From: Bradyrhizobium japonicum USDA 6
GTDB taxonomy: Bacteria; Pseudomonadota; Alphaproteobacteria; Rhizobiales; Xanthobacteraceae
Assembly: GCF_000284375.1 (NCBI RefSeq)
Contig: NC_017249.1
Span: forward strand, 7,309,001-7,373,000
DNA length: 64,000 bases
Direction: 5' to 3'
Shown: positions 54,545 through 64,000 of the stretch, piece by piece
Numbering within the stretch: position 1 is the stretch's first letter
Layout: every line of letters begins with the position of its first letter
Notes under the pieces: generated by a model
What the model saw: the letters and a program-made list of their open reading frames with translations, nothing else
Told to the model about the DNA's origin: nothing
Database searches by the model: none
Translations under genes and position numbers: made by a program

Positions 54545-56320
54545 ATGACCTACCGCGCGCCGATCTCAGACATGCTGCTGTCGCTCAACCATGGCGCCGG
54601 CCTGAAGGCCGCCGTGGAGGCCGGGCATTACGGCGATTTCGACGGCGACATCGTGAGCGCCGTGCTGGAGGAAGCCGGCAAGTTCGCAACCGACGTGCTG
54701 GCGCCGCTCAACCGCGTCGGCGACGAGCACGGCATCAAGCTTGGCGATGGCAAGGTCACGACTGCGCCGGGCTGGCCGGACGCCTACAAGCGCTGGACCG
54801 AGGGCGGCTGGAACGCGGTCTCCGGCCCCGAGGATTTCGGCGGCCAGGGTCTGCCGCTCGCCATCAACGCTGCCTGCACCGAGATCTGGAGCGCCTCGAA
54901 TCTCGCCTTCGGCCTCTGCCCGCTGCTCACGGCGTCGGCGATGGAGGCGCTGGATGCCCATGGCAGCGACGAGCTGAAGAAGATCTATCTGGAAAAGCTC
55001 GTCTCCGGCGAATGGACCGGCACGATGCAGCTCACCGAGCCGCAGGCCGGCTCCGACGTCGGCGCGCTGCGCACCCGCGCCGACCGGCAGGCCGATGGCA
55101 CCTATCGCATCAAGGGGACGAAGATCTTCATCACCTATGGCGAGCACGACATGACCGACAACATCGTGCATTTCGTGCTGGCGCGGCTGCCCGATGCGCC
55201 CGCCGGCACGAAGGGGATCTCGCTGTTCCTCGTGCCCAAATTCATGGTCAATGCCGACGGCTCGCTCGGTGCGCGCAACGACATCTATGCGTCGGGCGTC
55301 GAGCACAAGCTCGGCATGCACGCTTCCCCCACCTGCACCATGACCATGGGCGATCATGGCGGCGCGATCGGCTTCCTCGTCGGCGAAGAGAACCAGGGCA
55401 TGCGCTGCATGTTCACGATGATGAACCAGGCCCGCCTCGGCGTCGGGCTGGAGGGCGTCGGCGTCGCCGATCGCGCCTACCAGCAGGCGCTGGCCTACGC
55501 GCAGGAGCGCAAGCAGGGCCGCGCCATCGGCAAGACGGGCGACGGCTCGGACGCGATCTTCGTGCATCCGGACGTCAAGCGCATGCTGATGCGGATGCGG
55601 GCGCAGACCGCGGCCGCACGCACCATTTGCTATGCGACCGCGGTCGCGATCGACGTCTCCACGCGCGCCAAGGATCCGAAGGTCCGCGCGGACGCCGCCG
55701 CGCGCGCGGCGCTGCTGACGCCGATGGCGAAGGGCTATTCCACCGATATCGGCAACGAGGTCGCCTATCTCGGCGTGCAGGTGCACGGCGGCATGGGCTT
55801 CATCGAGGAGACCGGCGCCGCGCAGCACTATCGCGATGCGCGCATCACCGCGATCTACGAGGGCACCAACGGCATTCAGGCGATCGATCTCGTCACCCGC
55901 AAGCTCGCGGCCAATGCCGGCGCCGCGGTGTGGGCGCTGCTCGACGAGCTCTCGGCCACCGTGAAGCAGGTCGAAGCCTCCAACGATCCCGCTTTCGGCA
56001 CCACGGGTACCAAGCTGCGCGAGGCGCTGGAGGCGCTGACGCGCACCAGCAAGTGGCTGCTTGAACGCGTTGCATCCGCACCGAACGAGGCGCTCGCCGG
56101 CGCGACGCCGTATCTGCAGCAGTTCGGCTCGACGCTCGGCGGCTGCATGCTGGCCTCCGAAGCGCTCGCCGCCAAATCCGACGGCAACACCGACGCCGCG
56201 CGCTACGTCTCGCTCGCGCGCTTCTTCGCCGAGAACATCACGGTGCAGGCCGGCGCGCTGGAGCGCACAGTGACGGAGAGCGCGGAGTCGGTCGCGGCGG
56301 CGGATGCGGTGTTGCTGTAG
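54545..56320 (+). CDS. Acyl-CoA dehydrogenase, DmdC-type
   Basis: 591 residues. Acyl-CoA dehydrogenase N-terminal, middle (TGTMQLTEPQAGSDVGALRT) and C-terminal domains, with the VHGGMGFIEETGAAQHYRDA motif and the likely catalytic Glu in AIYEGTNGIQAIDLV, plus the C-terminal extension typical of the long group (3-methylmercaptopropionyl-CoA dehydrogenase-like). It removes hydrogens from an acyl-CoA using FAD. GGGAG is 8 nt before ATG. First gene on the core side of the tRNA. The precise substrate is unknown; an enoyl-CoA hydratase is nearby. Confidence 0.92.
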   Translation: MTYRAPISDMLLSLNHGAGLKAAVEAGHYGDFDGDIVSAVLEEAGKFATDVLAPLNRVGDEHGIKLGDGKVTTAPGWPDAYKRWTEGGWNAVSGPEDFGGQGLPLAINAACTEIWSASNLAFGLCPLLTASAMEALDAHGSDELKKIYLEKLVSGEWTGTMQLTEPQAGSDVGALRTRADRQADGTYRIKGTKIFITYGEHDMTDNIVHFVLARLPDAPAGTKGISLFLVPKFMVNADGSLGARNDIYASGVEHKLGMHASPTCTMTMGDHGGAIGFLVGEENQGMRCMFTMMNQARLGVGLEGVGVADRAYQQALAYAQERKQGRAIGKTGDGSDAIFVHPDVKRMLMRMRAQTAAARTICYATAVAIDVSTRAKDPKVRADAAARAALLTPMAKGYSTDIGNEVAYLGVQVHGGMGFIEETGAAQHYRDARITAIYEGTNGIQAIDLVTRKLAANAGAAVWALLDELSATVKQVEASNDPAFGTTGTKLREALEALTRTSKWLLERVASAPNEALAGATPYLQQFGSTLGGCMLASEALAAKSDGNTDAARYVSLARFFAENITVQAGALERTVTESAESVAAADAVLL

Positions 56321-56364
56321 CCCGGACGCCACCGCGATGTGAGGCGAGGTGTCTCCTCCCCCTC

Positions 56365-56470
56365 CGTTGTCATTCCCTGCGAAAGCGGGGAATCCAGTAC
56401 GCCGCGGCCTCTCGATAAGACAACAGGCGTCTCGGCGTACTGGATCGCCCGGTCAAGCCGGGCGATGATA
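56365..56470. repeat. Palindromic intergenic repeat between convergent genes
   Basis: It holds CCAGTACGCC (56394-56403) with its complement at 56434-56443 and a tight hairpin (arms 56444-56452 and 56458-56466, 9-bp stem, loop of 5). It has the look of the repeat units common in Bradyrhizobium and stands between converging genes, where it could act as a two-way terminator. Confidence 0.65.
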
Positions 56471-56483
56471 CCGAGTGTGACGG

Positions 56484-57722
56484 CTACGACGCCGCGAGCT
56501 TCGCCCTTCTCCCCGGCCGCCACAGCACGATTCCCGCCGCCACGAGATCGAGCATCACGCACATCGCAAACGCGCTCGTGTAGTTGCCGGTGAAACTCCG
56601 CACGAGGCCGATGATGCCAGGGCCGAAGGCGCTGACGACGCCGCTGATCGACGTGCCCAATCCCATTGCGGCGGCAAAGGCGGCAGCACCGATCTCGCGC
56701 TGGATGATCAAGGGCGGGAACGTGATCATGTTGCCGATCGAGAAGCCGTAGACAGCGCAGCAGACGAGCAGCACGGTCGGGCTCGTGCTTTGGAGAAGCA
56801 CGAACAGCGCCGCCGCCTGGCTCGTCATCGACGCCGCGCAGGCGAGCCGCGGATCGAGCCGGTCGACGAACAGGCCGAGCGACAGGCGGCCGACCACCGC
56901 CATCGCCGCCATGATCGTGACCGCAAGGCCTGCGGCATAACGCCCGATCAGCGGCTCGAGGAACGTCACCTGGTGGATGATGAATCCCATCTGCGCCAGC
57001 AGCGCGATCGCGATCGGCAGCACCATGGTCCAGAACGCCGCGTTGGCGAGCAGCGTCTTGCGGGAATGGGCCGGTGCGGACATGCCACCGGACGAACGGC
57101 CGCCCGACGCCGGCGACATCTGCGTGGGCCAGCCGATGAAGACGACGACCACCGGCAGCACCAGCGCCACCATCGCCATCGTGGCGGCGAGCATGGCGGG
57201 CCGGAAGCCGATGCTGCCGGTCAGCGACAGCAACAGCGGAACGAGGACGATGCCGCCGCAGGTCGCGCCGTTGAAGGCGAGGCTGAGCGCTAGCCCGCGG
57301 CGCCGCTCGAACCAGGCGTTCAGCACGGTGGCGATCACCACGGTGCCCATGCCGGTCCAGCCGACCGACATCAGCGCATAGGCGAGATAAAGCTGCCAGG
57401 GCGTCTGCATCAGCGCCAGCAACACGGTCGAAGCGCCGAGCGCCGACAGCCCGCACAGGATCAGCGCACGCAGCCCGATGCGGGCGAGCAGATCGTCGGT
57501 GAAGATGACAAGCACGGAGGTGAGGAGAAACGAGAAGGTGCTGGCCGCGGAGACCAGCGTGCCCGGCCAGCCATGGGCGCGCTGGAGCTCGGCGAGGTAG
57601 ACGCCCTGGCCATAGAGGCCGAAGCCGAACATGAAGAAGGCCATCAGAAAACAGGCCAGCACGACGCGCCAGCCGCGATAACGCAGCGAGGATTCGTCAA
57701 CGCCCGCCGCGGCAATCATCAA
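56484..57722 (-). CDS. MFS transporter, monocarboxylate/oxalate-formate antiporter type
   Basis: 412 residues, twelve helices. The start MMIAAAGVDESSLRYRGWRV then VLACFLMAFFMFGFGLYGQG and the loop NAWFERRRGLALSLAFNG fit the MCT-like branch of the MFS. Members carry organic anions such as oxalate, formate or monocarboxylates. It converges with the acyl-CoA dehydrogenase and diverges from the enoyl-CoA hydratase. Substrate unknown. Confidence 0.87.
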   Translation of the reverse strand: MMIAAAGVDESSLRYRGWRVVLACFLMAFFMFGFGLYGQGVYLAELQRAHGWPGTLVSAASTFSFLLTSVLVIFTDDLLARIGLRALILCGLSALGASTVLLALMQTPWQLYLAYALMSVGWTGMGTVVIATVLNAWFERRRGLALSLAFNGATCGGIVLVPLLLSLTGSIGFRPAMLAATMAMVALVLPVVVVFIGWPTQMSPASGGRSSGGMSAPAHSRKTLLANAAFWTMVLPIAIALLAQMGFIIHQVTFLEPLIGRYAAGLAVTIMAAMAVVGRLSLGLFVDRLDPRLACAASMTSQAAALFVLLQSTSPTVLLVCCAVYGFSIGNMITFPPLIIQREIGAAAFAAAMGLGTSISGVVSAFGPGIIGLVRSFTGNYTSAFAMCVMLDLVAAGIVLWRPGRRAKLAAS

Positions 57723-58022
57723 TCGAGCAATCGGCCAAATGGAACGGCATTGGGCAATCGTGCCCTACAACCCCCGGTTTTTCAAATGAAACATTGTAGC
57801 CATTTGTTGCAATGCGCAACTGCATGTGCGAAGCGATACAACCGGCATGATCCGGTGCGGTGCGGTTCCCGATCAGAAAAACGACAGCGCGCCATGCGGC
57901 GGAGTCACGGGGACGTTTTCGAAAAGGTCGGGCGGGCGGATTGGCACGCCTGCAAGATGATGTAGGCTGACGCTTGCGAGACTCGCCAAGGTCAAGCGTC
58001 ATGGCGAGCGCAGGGGGCCCTT
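57723..58022. other. Divergent promoter region, MFS (-) / enoyl-CoA hydratase (+)
   Basis: 300 bases. An AT-richer part at 57775-57830 could hold the promoter of either gene. No operator or gene identified. Confidence 0.35.
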
Positions 58023-58781
58023 ATGCCGAACGGCAATATCGTCGTCACCGAAGAGCGTGGCACGCGCGTGATCACCCTGCGCCGCCCCGGCAAGAAGAAC
58101 GCGATCACGCAGGACATGTATCGGGAGATGAGCCGCGCGATCGACACCGCGCAGAACAACCCCGACATCCGCTGCATGATCATCACCGGCGGCTCCGGCG
58201 TGTTCACCGCCGGCGACGACATCGACGATTTCCTCCACGCCGACACGGCCCGCCCGGAGACACTGTCGAACGGCGCAAAATTTCTCTATTCGCTCGCCCT
58301 CAACGTCAAGCCGATCATCGCGGCCGTCGATGGCGCCTCGATCGGCATGGGCACCGTAATGCTGTTTCATTGCGACTATGTGCTCGCCTCGAACGCCGCG
58401 ACCTTCTCCGCGCCCTATATCCATCTCGGACTCGTTCCGGTCGGCGCGGCCAGCCTCCTGATGCCGAACACGATGGGCTACCAGCGCGCTTTCGCGATGC
58501 TGGTGATGGGGCGGACTTTCACCGCCGCGGAGGCGCACGCGGCAGGCTTCGTCAACATTGTGGTCTCGCCGGGACATACCGAGGTCGAGGCGCGCAAGGT
58601 GGCGCGCGATATCTGCCGGCTGCCGGCCGAGGCGGTCGCGGCCTCGCGCAAGCTGCTGCGCGCCGCACCCGAGGAGCTCACCCGCCGCATCGACCAGGAG
58701 GCTCATCTGTTCGGCGAGCGGCTGAAGTCGGACGAGGCGATTGCCGCGTTCAACGCGTTTGCAAACCGGAAGAAGCGGTAG
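58023..58781 (+). CDS. Enoyl-CoA hydratase/isomerase family protein
   Basis: 252 residues of crotonase fold: RPGKKNAITQDMYREMSRAI, the oxyanion segment SGVFTAGDDIDDF, the second IIAAVDGASIGMGTVMLFHC, and LGLVPVGAASLLMPNTMG, where hydratases have their second Glu; here Val-Gly follows Pro, which is more like isomerase-type members. It adds water to, or isomerises, enoyl-CoA in fatty-acid or related breakdown. Confidence 0.88.
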   Translation: MPNGNIVVTEERGTRVITLRRPGKKNAITQDMYREMSRAIDTAQNNPDIRCMIITGGSGVFTAGDDIDDFLHADTARPETLSNGAKFLYSLALNVKPIIAAVDGASIGMGTVMLFHCDYVLASNAATFSAPYIHLGLVPVGAASLLMPNTMGYQRAFAMLVMGRTFTAAEAHAAGFVNIVVSPGHTEVEARKVARDICRLPAEAVAASRKLLRAAPEELTRRIDQEAHLFGERLKSDEAIAAFNAFANRKKR

Positions 58782-58900
58782 GGGCAGGGACTCGGCTTCC
58801 ACCCTCCCCCTCAAGGGGGCGGGTGGGAGCGCGTGGCATGCGATCCGCTTCAACAAAAGGTTTCGTGAAATCTTCGCGCGGAATGACTAATCTTGGTTCC

Positions 58901-60559
58901 ATGCGACATCTTTTCCGCCTGACTGCCTTCACACTCGCTCTTGCCACCCTCCCCGCCTCGGCCCAGACCGCCGCGCCCGTCGAGCTGCGCATTCTCGCGA
59001 TCAACGATTTCCACGGCAATCTGCGTCCGCCGCCGGGCGGCATCCGGATCGGGGATCCCGAGGACAAGAGCAAGAAGGTGACGGTCGCGGCCGGCGGCGC
59101 GGAGTACATGGCGACGCTGGTCAAGCAGCTGCGCGAGGGGCACACAAACACGATCTTCGTTGCCGCCGGCGACCTGATCGGCGCGAGCCCGTTCCTGTCG
59201 GCAATGTTTCACGACGAGCCCTCGGTCGAGTCGCTCTCGATGATGGGACTTGCGATCACCTCGGTCGGCAATCACGAGTTCGACGAGGGCAAGACCGAGC
59301 TCTTGCGGATGCAGAACGGCGGCTGTCATCCGGTCGACGGCTGCCAGGGGCCGCATCCCTTCACGGGCGCCAAATTCCATTATCTCGCGGCTTCCACCGT
59401 GGAGACAGCGACCGGCAAGAGCGTACTGCCGCCCTACGAGATCAGGGAGTTCGAGGGCATCCCCGTCGCCTTCATCGGCCTCACCCTGAAGGGGACCGCG
59501 GGCATCGTCTCGCCCTCAGGCATTGCCGGGCTCGAATTCCGCGACGAGGCCGAGACGGTGAACGCGCTGGTGCCGCAGCTGAAGGCGCGTGGCGTCGAGG
59601 CGATCGTGGTGCTGATCCACCAGGGCGGCGAGCCCTCGGGCGACTACAATGAATGCCCTGCCATTACGGGGCCAATCGTCGACATCGTCAAGAAATTCGA
59701 CCGTGCCGTCGACGTCGTCGTCAGCGGCCACACCCACCGCGCCTATGTCTGCGACATCGACGGGCGGCTCGTCACCAGCGGCGACAAATACGGCACGCTG
59801 GTCACCGCGATCGACCTCAAGCTCGATCCTGCAACCCGCGACATCGTCAGCGCCAAAGCCGAGAACGTCATCGTCGCCAATGCCTCGCTGGCGAAGGATC
59901 CCGAACAGACAGCCCTGATCGAAGCCTATGACAAGCTGTCGGCACCGATTGCGAATCGCCCGGCCGGATCGGTGACGCAGACGCTGTCGCGCGTGCCGAA
60001 CGAGGCCGGCGAGAGCGCGCTCGGCGACGTCATCGCGGACGCGCAGCTCGCCGCGACGAAGGACCCCAAGGATGGCAGCGCTGTCATCGCGCTCACCAAT
60101 CCCGGCGGCATCCGCACCGACATTGTCCCGAAGGAGAACGGCGCGGTGTCGTTCGGTGAACTGTTCGCGAGCCAGCCGTTCCGCAATCGCCTCGTTACGA
60201 TGACGCTCACGGGCAGCCAGCTCAAGGACATGCTGGAGCAGCAATGGCTCGATCCGAAGCGCCCGCGGATTCTCCAGGTCTCGAACGGGTTCAGCTACAG
60301 CTGGGATGCGACGAAACCGTTCGGCGAGCGAATCAGCCTTGAGAAGATGACGCTCAACGGCAAGCCGATCGAGCCTGGGAGCGGCTACCGCGTCACCGTC
60401 AACGATTACCTCGCCGTCGGCGGTGACGGTTTTACGGCCGCCAGACAAGGCACAGCGCAGCAATACGGCGGCTACGACGCGGACGCGCTGTTCGCCTTCT
60501 TCAGGGCACACGGACCGATCGGTCCGCTGCCGCCCACCCGCATCCTGCGCGTGAATTGA
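58901..60559 (+). CDS. Periplasmic 5'-nucleotidase (UshA-type)
   Basis: ATG 58901 is preferred because it opens a clean signal peptide (MRHLFRLTAFTLALATLPAS, cleavage after SAQ); ATGs at 58838 and 58883 are in frame, the first with GGGAG ahead. The N-terminal metallophosphoesterase has LAINDFHGNLR, AAGDLIGASPF, VGNHEFDEG and VVSGHTHRAY; the C-terminal 5_nucleotid_C domain has LTNPGGIRTDIV and VTVNDYLAVGGDGF. It dephosphorylates nucleotides (and related esters) outside the cytoplasm, releasing nucleoside and phosphate. About 552 residues, complete. Confidence 0.9.
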   Translation: MRHLFRLTAFTLALATLPASAQTAAPVELRILAINDFHGNLRPPPGGIRIGDPEDKSKKVTVAAGGAEYMATLVKQLREGHTNTIFVAAGDLIGASPFLSAMFHDEPSVESLSMMGLAITSVGNHEFDEGKTELLRMQNGGCHPVDGCQGPHPFTGAKFHYLAASTVETATGKSVLPPYEIREFEGIPVAFIGLTLKGTAGIVSPSGIAGLEFRDEAETVNALVPQLKARGVEAIVVLIHQGGEPSGDYNECPAITGPIVDIVKKFDRAVDVVVSGHTHRAYVCDIDGRLVTSGDKYGTLVTAIDLKLDPATRDIVSAKAENVIVANASLAKDPEQTALIEAYDKLSAPIANRPAGSVTQTLSRVPNEAGESALGDVIADAQLAATKDPKDGSAVIALTNPGGIRTDIVPKENGAVSFGELFASQPFRNRLVTMTLTGSQLKDMLEQQWLDPKRPRILQVSNGFSYSWDATKPFGERISLEKMTLNGKPIEPGSGYRVTVNDYLAVGGDGFTAARQGTAQQYGGYDADALFAFFRAHGPIGPLPPTRILRVN

Positions 60560-60694
60560 TCCGGATCAAACGGACTTGTCCGGAACCACCCTTTGCCAGC
60601 CCCGCCCAAGCGCCTAGATTGCGTTTTGCATTTGCGTTTTGGCTCGGGATGCGCCAAGCGACGTCAAGAGCCCGTTCCCTGTGAGGCCGACCTG

Positions 60695-61624
60695 ATGAGC
60701 ACGCTTCTCCTCTCCCACAAGGCCTGCCTCGACCACGTCACGCCGCCGGGACACCCTGAAAGGCCCGACCGCCTGCGGGCGGTGGAGGAAGCACTGTCGC
60801 AGGAGCGCTTCCAGTTCCTGGCGCGCGACCTGGCACCGGAAGGCGATCTCGATCTCGTGACGCTGTGCCACAACGAGCACTACGTCACCGAGCTGCGCCA
60901 CATCGCGCCGACCAGCGGTCAGGTCTATATCGACGGCGACACCTCGATGTCTCCAGGCACGTGGGAAGCAGTGATGCGCGGCGTCGGCGGCGCAGTGGCT
61001 GCGACCGAAGCGGTGATGAATGGCGAGCATCGCAACGCCTTCGTCGCGGTGCGCCCGCCCGGACATCACGCCGAGATCGGCAAGCCGATGGGCTTCTGCT
61101 TCTTCGACAATGCCGCGATCGCCGCGCGTCATGCGCAGCGCAAATACGGCATCCAGCGCGCCGCCATCATCGATTTCGACGTGCATCACGGCAACGGCAC
61201 GCAGGACATCTTCTGGTCCGATCCGACCGTGATGTACTGCTCGACGCATCAGATGCCGCTGTTTCCGGGCACCGGCGCGAAGGGCGAGCGCGGCGACCAC
61301 GACACCATCGTCAATGCGCCGCTCGCTTCCGAAGACGGCGGCCCCGAATTCCGCGCCGCGTTCGAGCATCTGATCCTGCCGCGGCTCGAAAAATTCAGCC
61401 CCGAGCTTCTCGTCATCTCCGCGGGCTTCGATGCGCATTACCGCGATCCGCTGGCCTCGCTGAATTTGCGCGCGGAGGACTACACCTGGGTCACCCGCAA
61501 GCTGATGGACCTTGCCGACAAGTCCGCAGGGGGCCGCATTGTTTCGGTGCTCGAGGGCGGCTATGACCTGCAAGGACTGAAAGAATCTGTTATGGCGCAT
61601 GTCGGCGCCCTGATGGGCGCTTGA
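60695..61624 (+). CDS. Histone-deacetylase-family amidohydrolase
   Basis: 309 residues. The class II HDAC-like pattern is complete: PPGHPERPDRLRAV, AVRPPGHHAE (active-site His pair), GFCFFDNAAIAA, IIDFDVHHGNGTQDIF (Asp and His zinc ligands), ISAGFDAHYRDPL (third ligand) and the closing VSVLEGGYDL. Bacterial members deacetylate polyamines or acetylated amines. It is followed 68 bp later by xseB, an arrangement I recall from other Bradyrhizobium genomes. Confidence 0.93.
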   Translation: MSTLLLSHKACLDHVTPPGHPERPDRLRAVEEALSQERFQFLARDLAPEGDLDLVTLCHNEHYVTELRHIAPTSGQVYIDGDTSMSPGTWEAVMRGVGGAVAATEAVMNGEHRNAFVAVRPPGHHAEIGKPMGFCFFDNAAIAARHAQRKYGIQRAAIIDFDVHHGNGTQDIFWSDPTVMYCSTHQMPLFPGTGAKGERGDHDTIVNAPLASEDGGPEFRAAFEHLILPRLEKFSPELLVISAGFDAHYRDPLASLNLRAEDYTWVTRKLMDLADKSAGGRIVSVLEGGYDLQGLKESVMAHVGALMGA

Positions 61625-61692
61625 CGCACCCGCCACATTACGCCCGCAAAACTGCGCTTTTTCTCACGCGAAGCGGGCAATCGGAAACGGAT

Positions 61693-61944
61693 ATGGCCGA
61701 AAATACCCAAGTCGACGTCTCCAGGCTCACCTTCGAACGCGCCATCGAGGAGCTCGAGACCATCGTGAAGCGGCTCGAGGACGGCAAGGTGCCGCTCGAG
61801 GAATCCGTGACGATCTACGAGCGCGGCGAGGCGCTGAAGCGCCGCTGCGAGGAATTGCTGCGGCAGGCCGAGGCACGCGTCGACAAGATCACCACGGATG
61901 CCAGCGGCCAGGCCGCCGGCACCGCACCGCTCGACGTGCAGTAA
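61693..61944 (+). CDS. xseB: Exodeoxyribonuclease VII small subunit
   Basis: 83 residues of the XseB family: FERAIEELETIVKRLEDGKV, PLEESVTIYERGEALKRRCE, LLRQAEARVDKI. It forms, with XseA, the enzyme that cuts single-stranded DNA to oligonucleotides. ATG 61693 gives the usual length. It commonly stands ahead of isoprenoid genes, as here with dxs. Confidence 0.95.
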   Translation: MAENTQVDVSRLTFERAIEELETIVKRLEDGKVPLEESVTIYERGEALKRRCEELLRQAEARVDKITTDASGQAAGTAPLDVQ

Positions 61945-62534
61945 GGCCCCCGTTTTCAAGCCGCCCGCCTCAAGCATCGGCCATCCGCAATTTTTCATGA
62001 TCGCACGCCGCTGTTTGGGCTTACATCCCTCGGCGGCCAAGCACTGACATCGACGAGTTCCCCGGCCAGGGCCGCTCGGGCTTGCGAATCTGGCCAAAAC
62101 GGCCTTGCTCTCGCCCAAAATGCAGCCGAGGAACCGGGCAAGACTGGAACCCATCCGCTGGCGCCAGGATTAACCAAGCTGGCCCGCGGGTTGCAGGTGC
62201 ATACCCCTAAACGACCCTGCGGGTTGGCTTTGGCCCAAGCTTTGGTGTAAAGCTGCGCGGAGTGTGGCTTTTTGCAAGCCTTGCGTGGGCACGAATTACC
62301 GACGACAAGCGCTTCAAACTGCTAATGAAATTGGCTGGGACGGACGAAGCCGATCTAAGTGACAGGGATCACAGAGACTGAACCGGAGCGCACCTAAGCT
62401 CACCTAAGCTTGAATACGGGGCCCCGCCCCATGCAGGTGGCTCCGACGGTTTAAGGGACTCGCGCTGCGCCGATATTGTGCAAACCCATCGCGCACCGGA
62501 ACGATCTTCCGGCGCTGACAAATTGGAAATCGCC
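61945..62534. other. Long leader region upstream of dxs
   Basis: About 590 bases with no supported gene. It must contain the dxs promoter. A direct repeat GCACCTAAGCTCACCTAAGC lies near 62391-62410. I see no TPP or other known riboswitch core. Confidence 0.45.
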
Positions 62535-64000
62535 GTGAACGCATACAGTAAAACGCCGCTTCTCGACACCATCCATACGCCGGATGACCTGCGCAAGCTC
62601 AAGATCGAGCAGGTTCGCCAGGTCGCCGACGAGCTGCGGCAAGAGACCATCGACGCCGTCTCGGTGACCGGGGGTCACTTCGGCGCGGGCCTCGGCGTGG
62701 TCGAGCTCACCACCGCGATCCATTACGTCTTCGACACGCCGCGCGACCGGCTGATCTGGGACGTCGGCCATCAGGCCTATCCGCACAAGATCCTCACCGG
62801 CCGGCGCGACCGCATCCGCACGCTGCGCACCGGCGGCGGCCTGTCCGGCTTCACCAAGCGCAGCGAGAGCGATTACGATCCGTTCGGCGCAGCGCATTCC
62901 TCGACCTCGATTTCCGCCGGCCTCGGCATGGCGGTCGCGCGCGACCTCTCCGGCGGCAAGAACAACGTTATCGCGGTCATCGGTGACGGCGCGATGTCAG
63001 CCGGCATGGCCTATGAAGCCATGAACAACGCCGGCGCCATGAACTCGCGCCTGATCGTGATCCTCAACGACAACGACATGTCGATCGCGCCGCCGGTCGG
63101 CGCCATGAGCGCCTATCTGTCGCGCCTCTACTCCGGCAAGACCTATCGCACGCTGCGCGATGCGGCCAAGCAGATCAACAAACGCCTGCCCAAGATCATC
63201 GCCAACCGCGCCAACCGCGTCGAGGAATATTCGCGCGGCTTCATGATGGACGGCGGCACGCTGTTCGAGGAGCTCGGCTTCTATTATGTCGGCCCGATCG
63301 ACGGTCATAACCTCGACCATCTGCTGCCCGTGCTGAAGAACGTGCGCGACATGGAGACCGGCCCGATCCTGGTCCACGTCGTGACGCAGAAGGGCAAGGG
63401 CTACGGCCCGGCGGAAGCTTCCGCCGACAAGTATCACGCGGTCGTCAAGTTCGACGTCGCGACCGGCACCCAGGCCAAGGCCAAGCCGAATGCGCCGGCC
63501 TACCAGAACGTGTTCGGCCAGAGCCTCGTCAAGGAAGCGCAGAAGGACGACAAGATCGTCGCCATCACCGCGGCGATGCCGTCCGGCACCGGCGTCGACA
63601 TCTTCAACAAGGCCTTCCCGGACCGCACCTTCGACGTCGGCATCGCCGAGCAGCACGCGGTGACGTTTGCCGCCGGTCTTGCGAGCGAAGGCTACAAGCC
63701 GTTCTGCGCGATCTACTCGACCTTCCTGCAACGCGGCTACGACCAGATCGTGCATGACGTCGCGATCCAGAACCTGCCCGTCCGCTTCGCCATCGACCGC
63801 GCCGGCCTCGTCGGCGCCGACGGCGCGACGCATGCCGGCTCGTTCGACAACGCCTATCTCGGCTGCCTGCCGAACATGGTGATCATGGCGGCGGCCGACG
63901 AAGCCGAGCTCGTGCACATGGTGGCGACCCAGGTCGCGATCGACGACCGTCCGAGCTCGCTGCGCTATCCGCGCGGCGAAGGCCGCGGCATCGAGATGCC
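62535..64000 (+). CDS. dxs: 1-deoxy-D-xylulose-5-phosphate synthase (3' end outside window)
   Basis: A GTG start at 62535 (GGAA 8 nt ahead) opens [20 protein letters not shown], and the frame stays open to the window edge (488 codons). Diagnostic parts are [16 protein letters not shown] (active-site His), [20 protein letters not shown], the TPP/Mg site [20 protein letters not shown] and, in the second domain, [19 protein letters not shown] and [17 protein letters not shown]. It joins pyruvate and glyceraldehyde-3-phosphate, the first step of the MEP isoprenoid route, and supplies carotenoids, hopanoids and quinones. Confidence 0.96.
   Translation, partial: MNAYSKTPLLDTIHTPDDLRKLKIEQVRQVADELRQETIDAVSVTGGHFGAGLGVVELTTAIHYVFDTPRDRLIWDVGHQAYPHKILTGRRDRIRTLRTGGGLSGFTKRSESDYDPFGAAHSSTSISAGLGMAVARDLSGGKNNVIAVIGDGAMSAGMAYEAMNNAGAMNSRLIVILNDNDMSIAPPVGAMSAYLSRLYSGKTYRTLRDAAKQINKRLPKIIANRANRVEEYSRGFMMDGGTLFEELGFYYVGPIDGHNLDHLLPVLKNVRDMETGPILVHVVTQKGKGYGPAEASADKYHAVVKFDVATGTQAKAKPNAPAYQNVFGQSLVKEAQKDDKIVAITAAMPSGTGVDIFNKAFPDRTFDVGIAEQHAVTFAAGLASEGYKPFCAIYSTFLQRGYDQIVHDVAIQNLPVRFAIDRAGLVGADGATHAGSFDNAYLGCLPNMVIMAAADEAELVHMVATQVAIDDRPSSLRYPRGEGRGIEM

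Noticed and set aside
54532..56332. Frames of 510 (+) and 588 (-) codons over the acyl-CoA dehydrogenase
   Set aside because: Shadows of a complete, well-conserved enzyme.

Overview
The window looks like the chromosome of a Bradyrhizobium-type alphaproteobacterium (order Hyphomicrobiales). The clues are high G+C, xseB followed by dxs, a DmdC-type acyl-CoA dehydrogenase, a phasin, a DUF1127 protein, many small Bradyrhizobium-style secreted or helical hypotheticals and the palindromic repeats. This is inference from gene content; no 16S gene is present. Layout: (1) 1-3.6 kb, minus strand: a frameshifted calcineurin-like phosphoesterase, a trypsin-like protease with an effector-associated domain (EAD1), and the first codons of a third gene overlapping it by ATGA. 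This resembles the EAD-based bacterial conflict systems and is the best candidate for a poorly described system. (2) 3.9-10.8 kb, minus strand: a small secreted protein and a redox/signalling cluster (membrane dihaem cytochrome c, OmpR-type regulator, DUF1127 protein, MauG-type dihaem peroxidase, histidine kinase with a degenerate receiver). (3) 11.2-13.9 kb: a UDP-glycosyltransferase and a Bcr/CflA-type MFS exporter. (4) 14.0-54.2 kb: accessory DNA bounded by direct repeats of the 3' part of tRNA-Gln(UUG). The intact tRNA gene is at 54201-54275 (minus); 3'-end copies lie at 23737-23776, 17068-17114 and, degenerate, at about 14010-14053. I read this as up to three islands stacked at one tRNA, now without a recognisable integrase. 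Island A holds a DUF900 lipoprotein-type hydrolase and a membrane protein. Island B holds an LctP permease, a small membrane protein, a twice-frameshifted gamma-glutamyltransferase and an SLC13-type transporter. Island C holds a five-gene type I secretion operon plus response regulator that handles a 3001-residue RTX protein with an animal-haem-peroxidase domain, then a degraded stretch of small genes, a glycosyltransferase, an aspartate kinase, a broken phasin, one nearly intact IS3-family element and gene fragments. (5) 54.5-64.0 kb: core-like genes: acyl-CoA dehydrogenase, MFS, enoyl-CoA hydratase, 5'-nucleotidase, histone-deacetylase-like deacetylase, xseB and the start of dxs. Several accessory genes carry single-base lesions, mostly in homopolymers, whereas the 9-kb RTX gene and the right-hand core are clean. 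That favours real decay, although base-calling error is not excluded.
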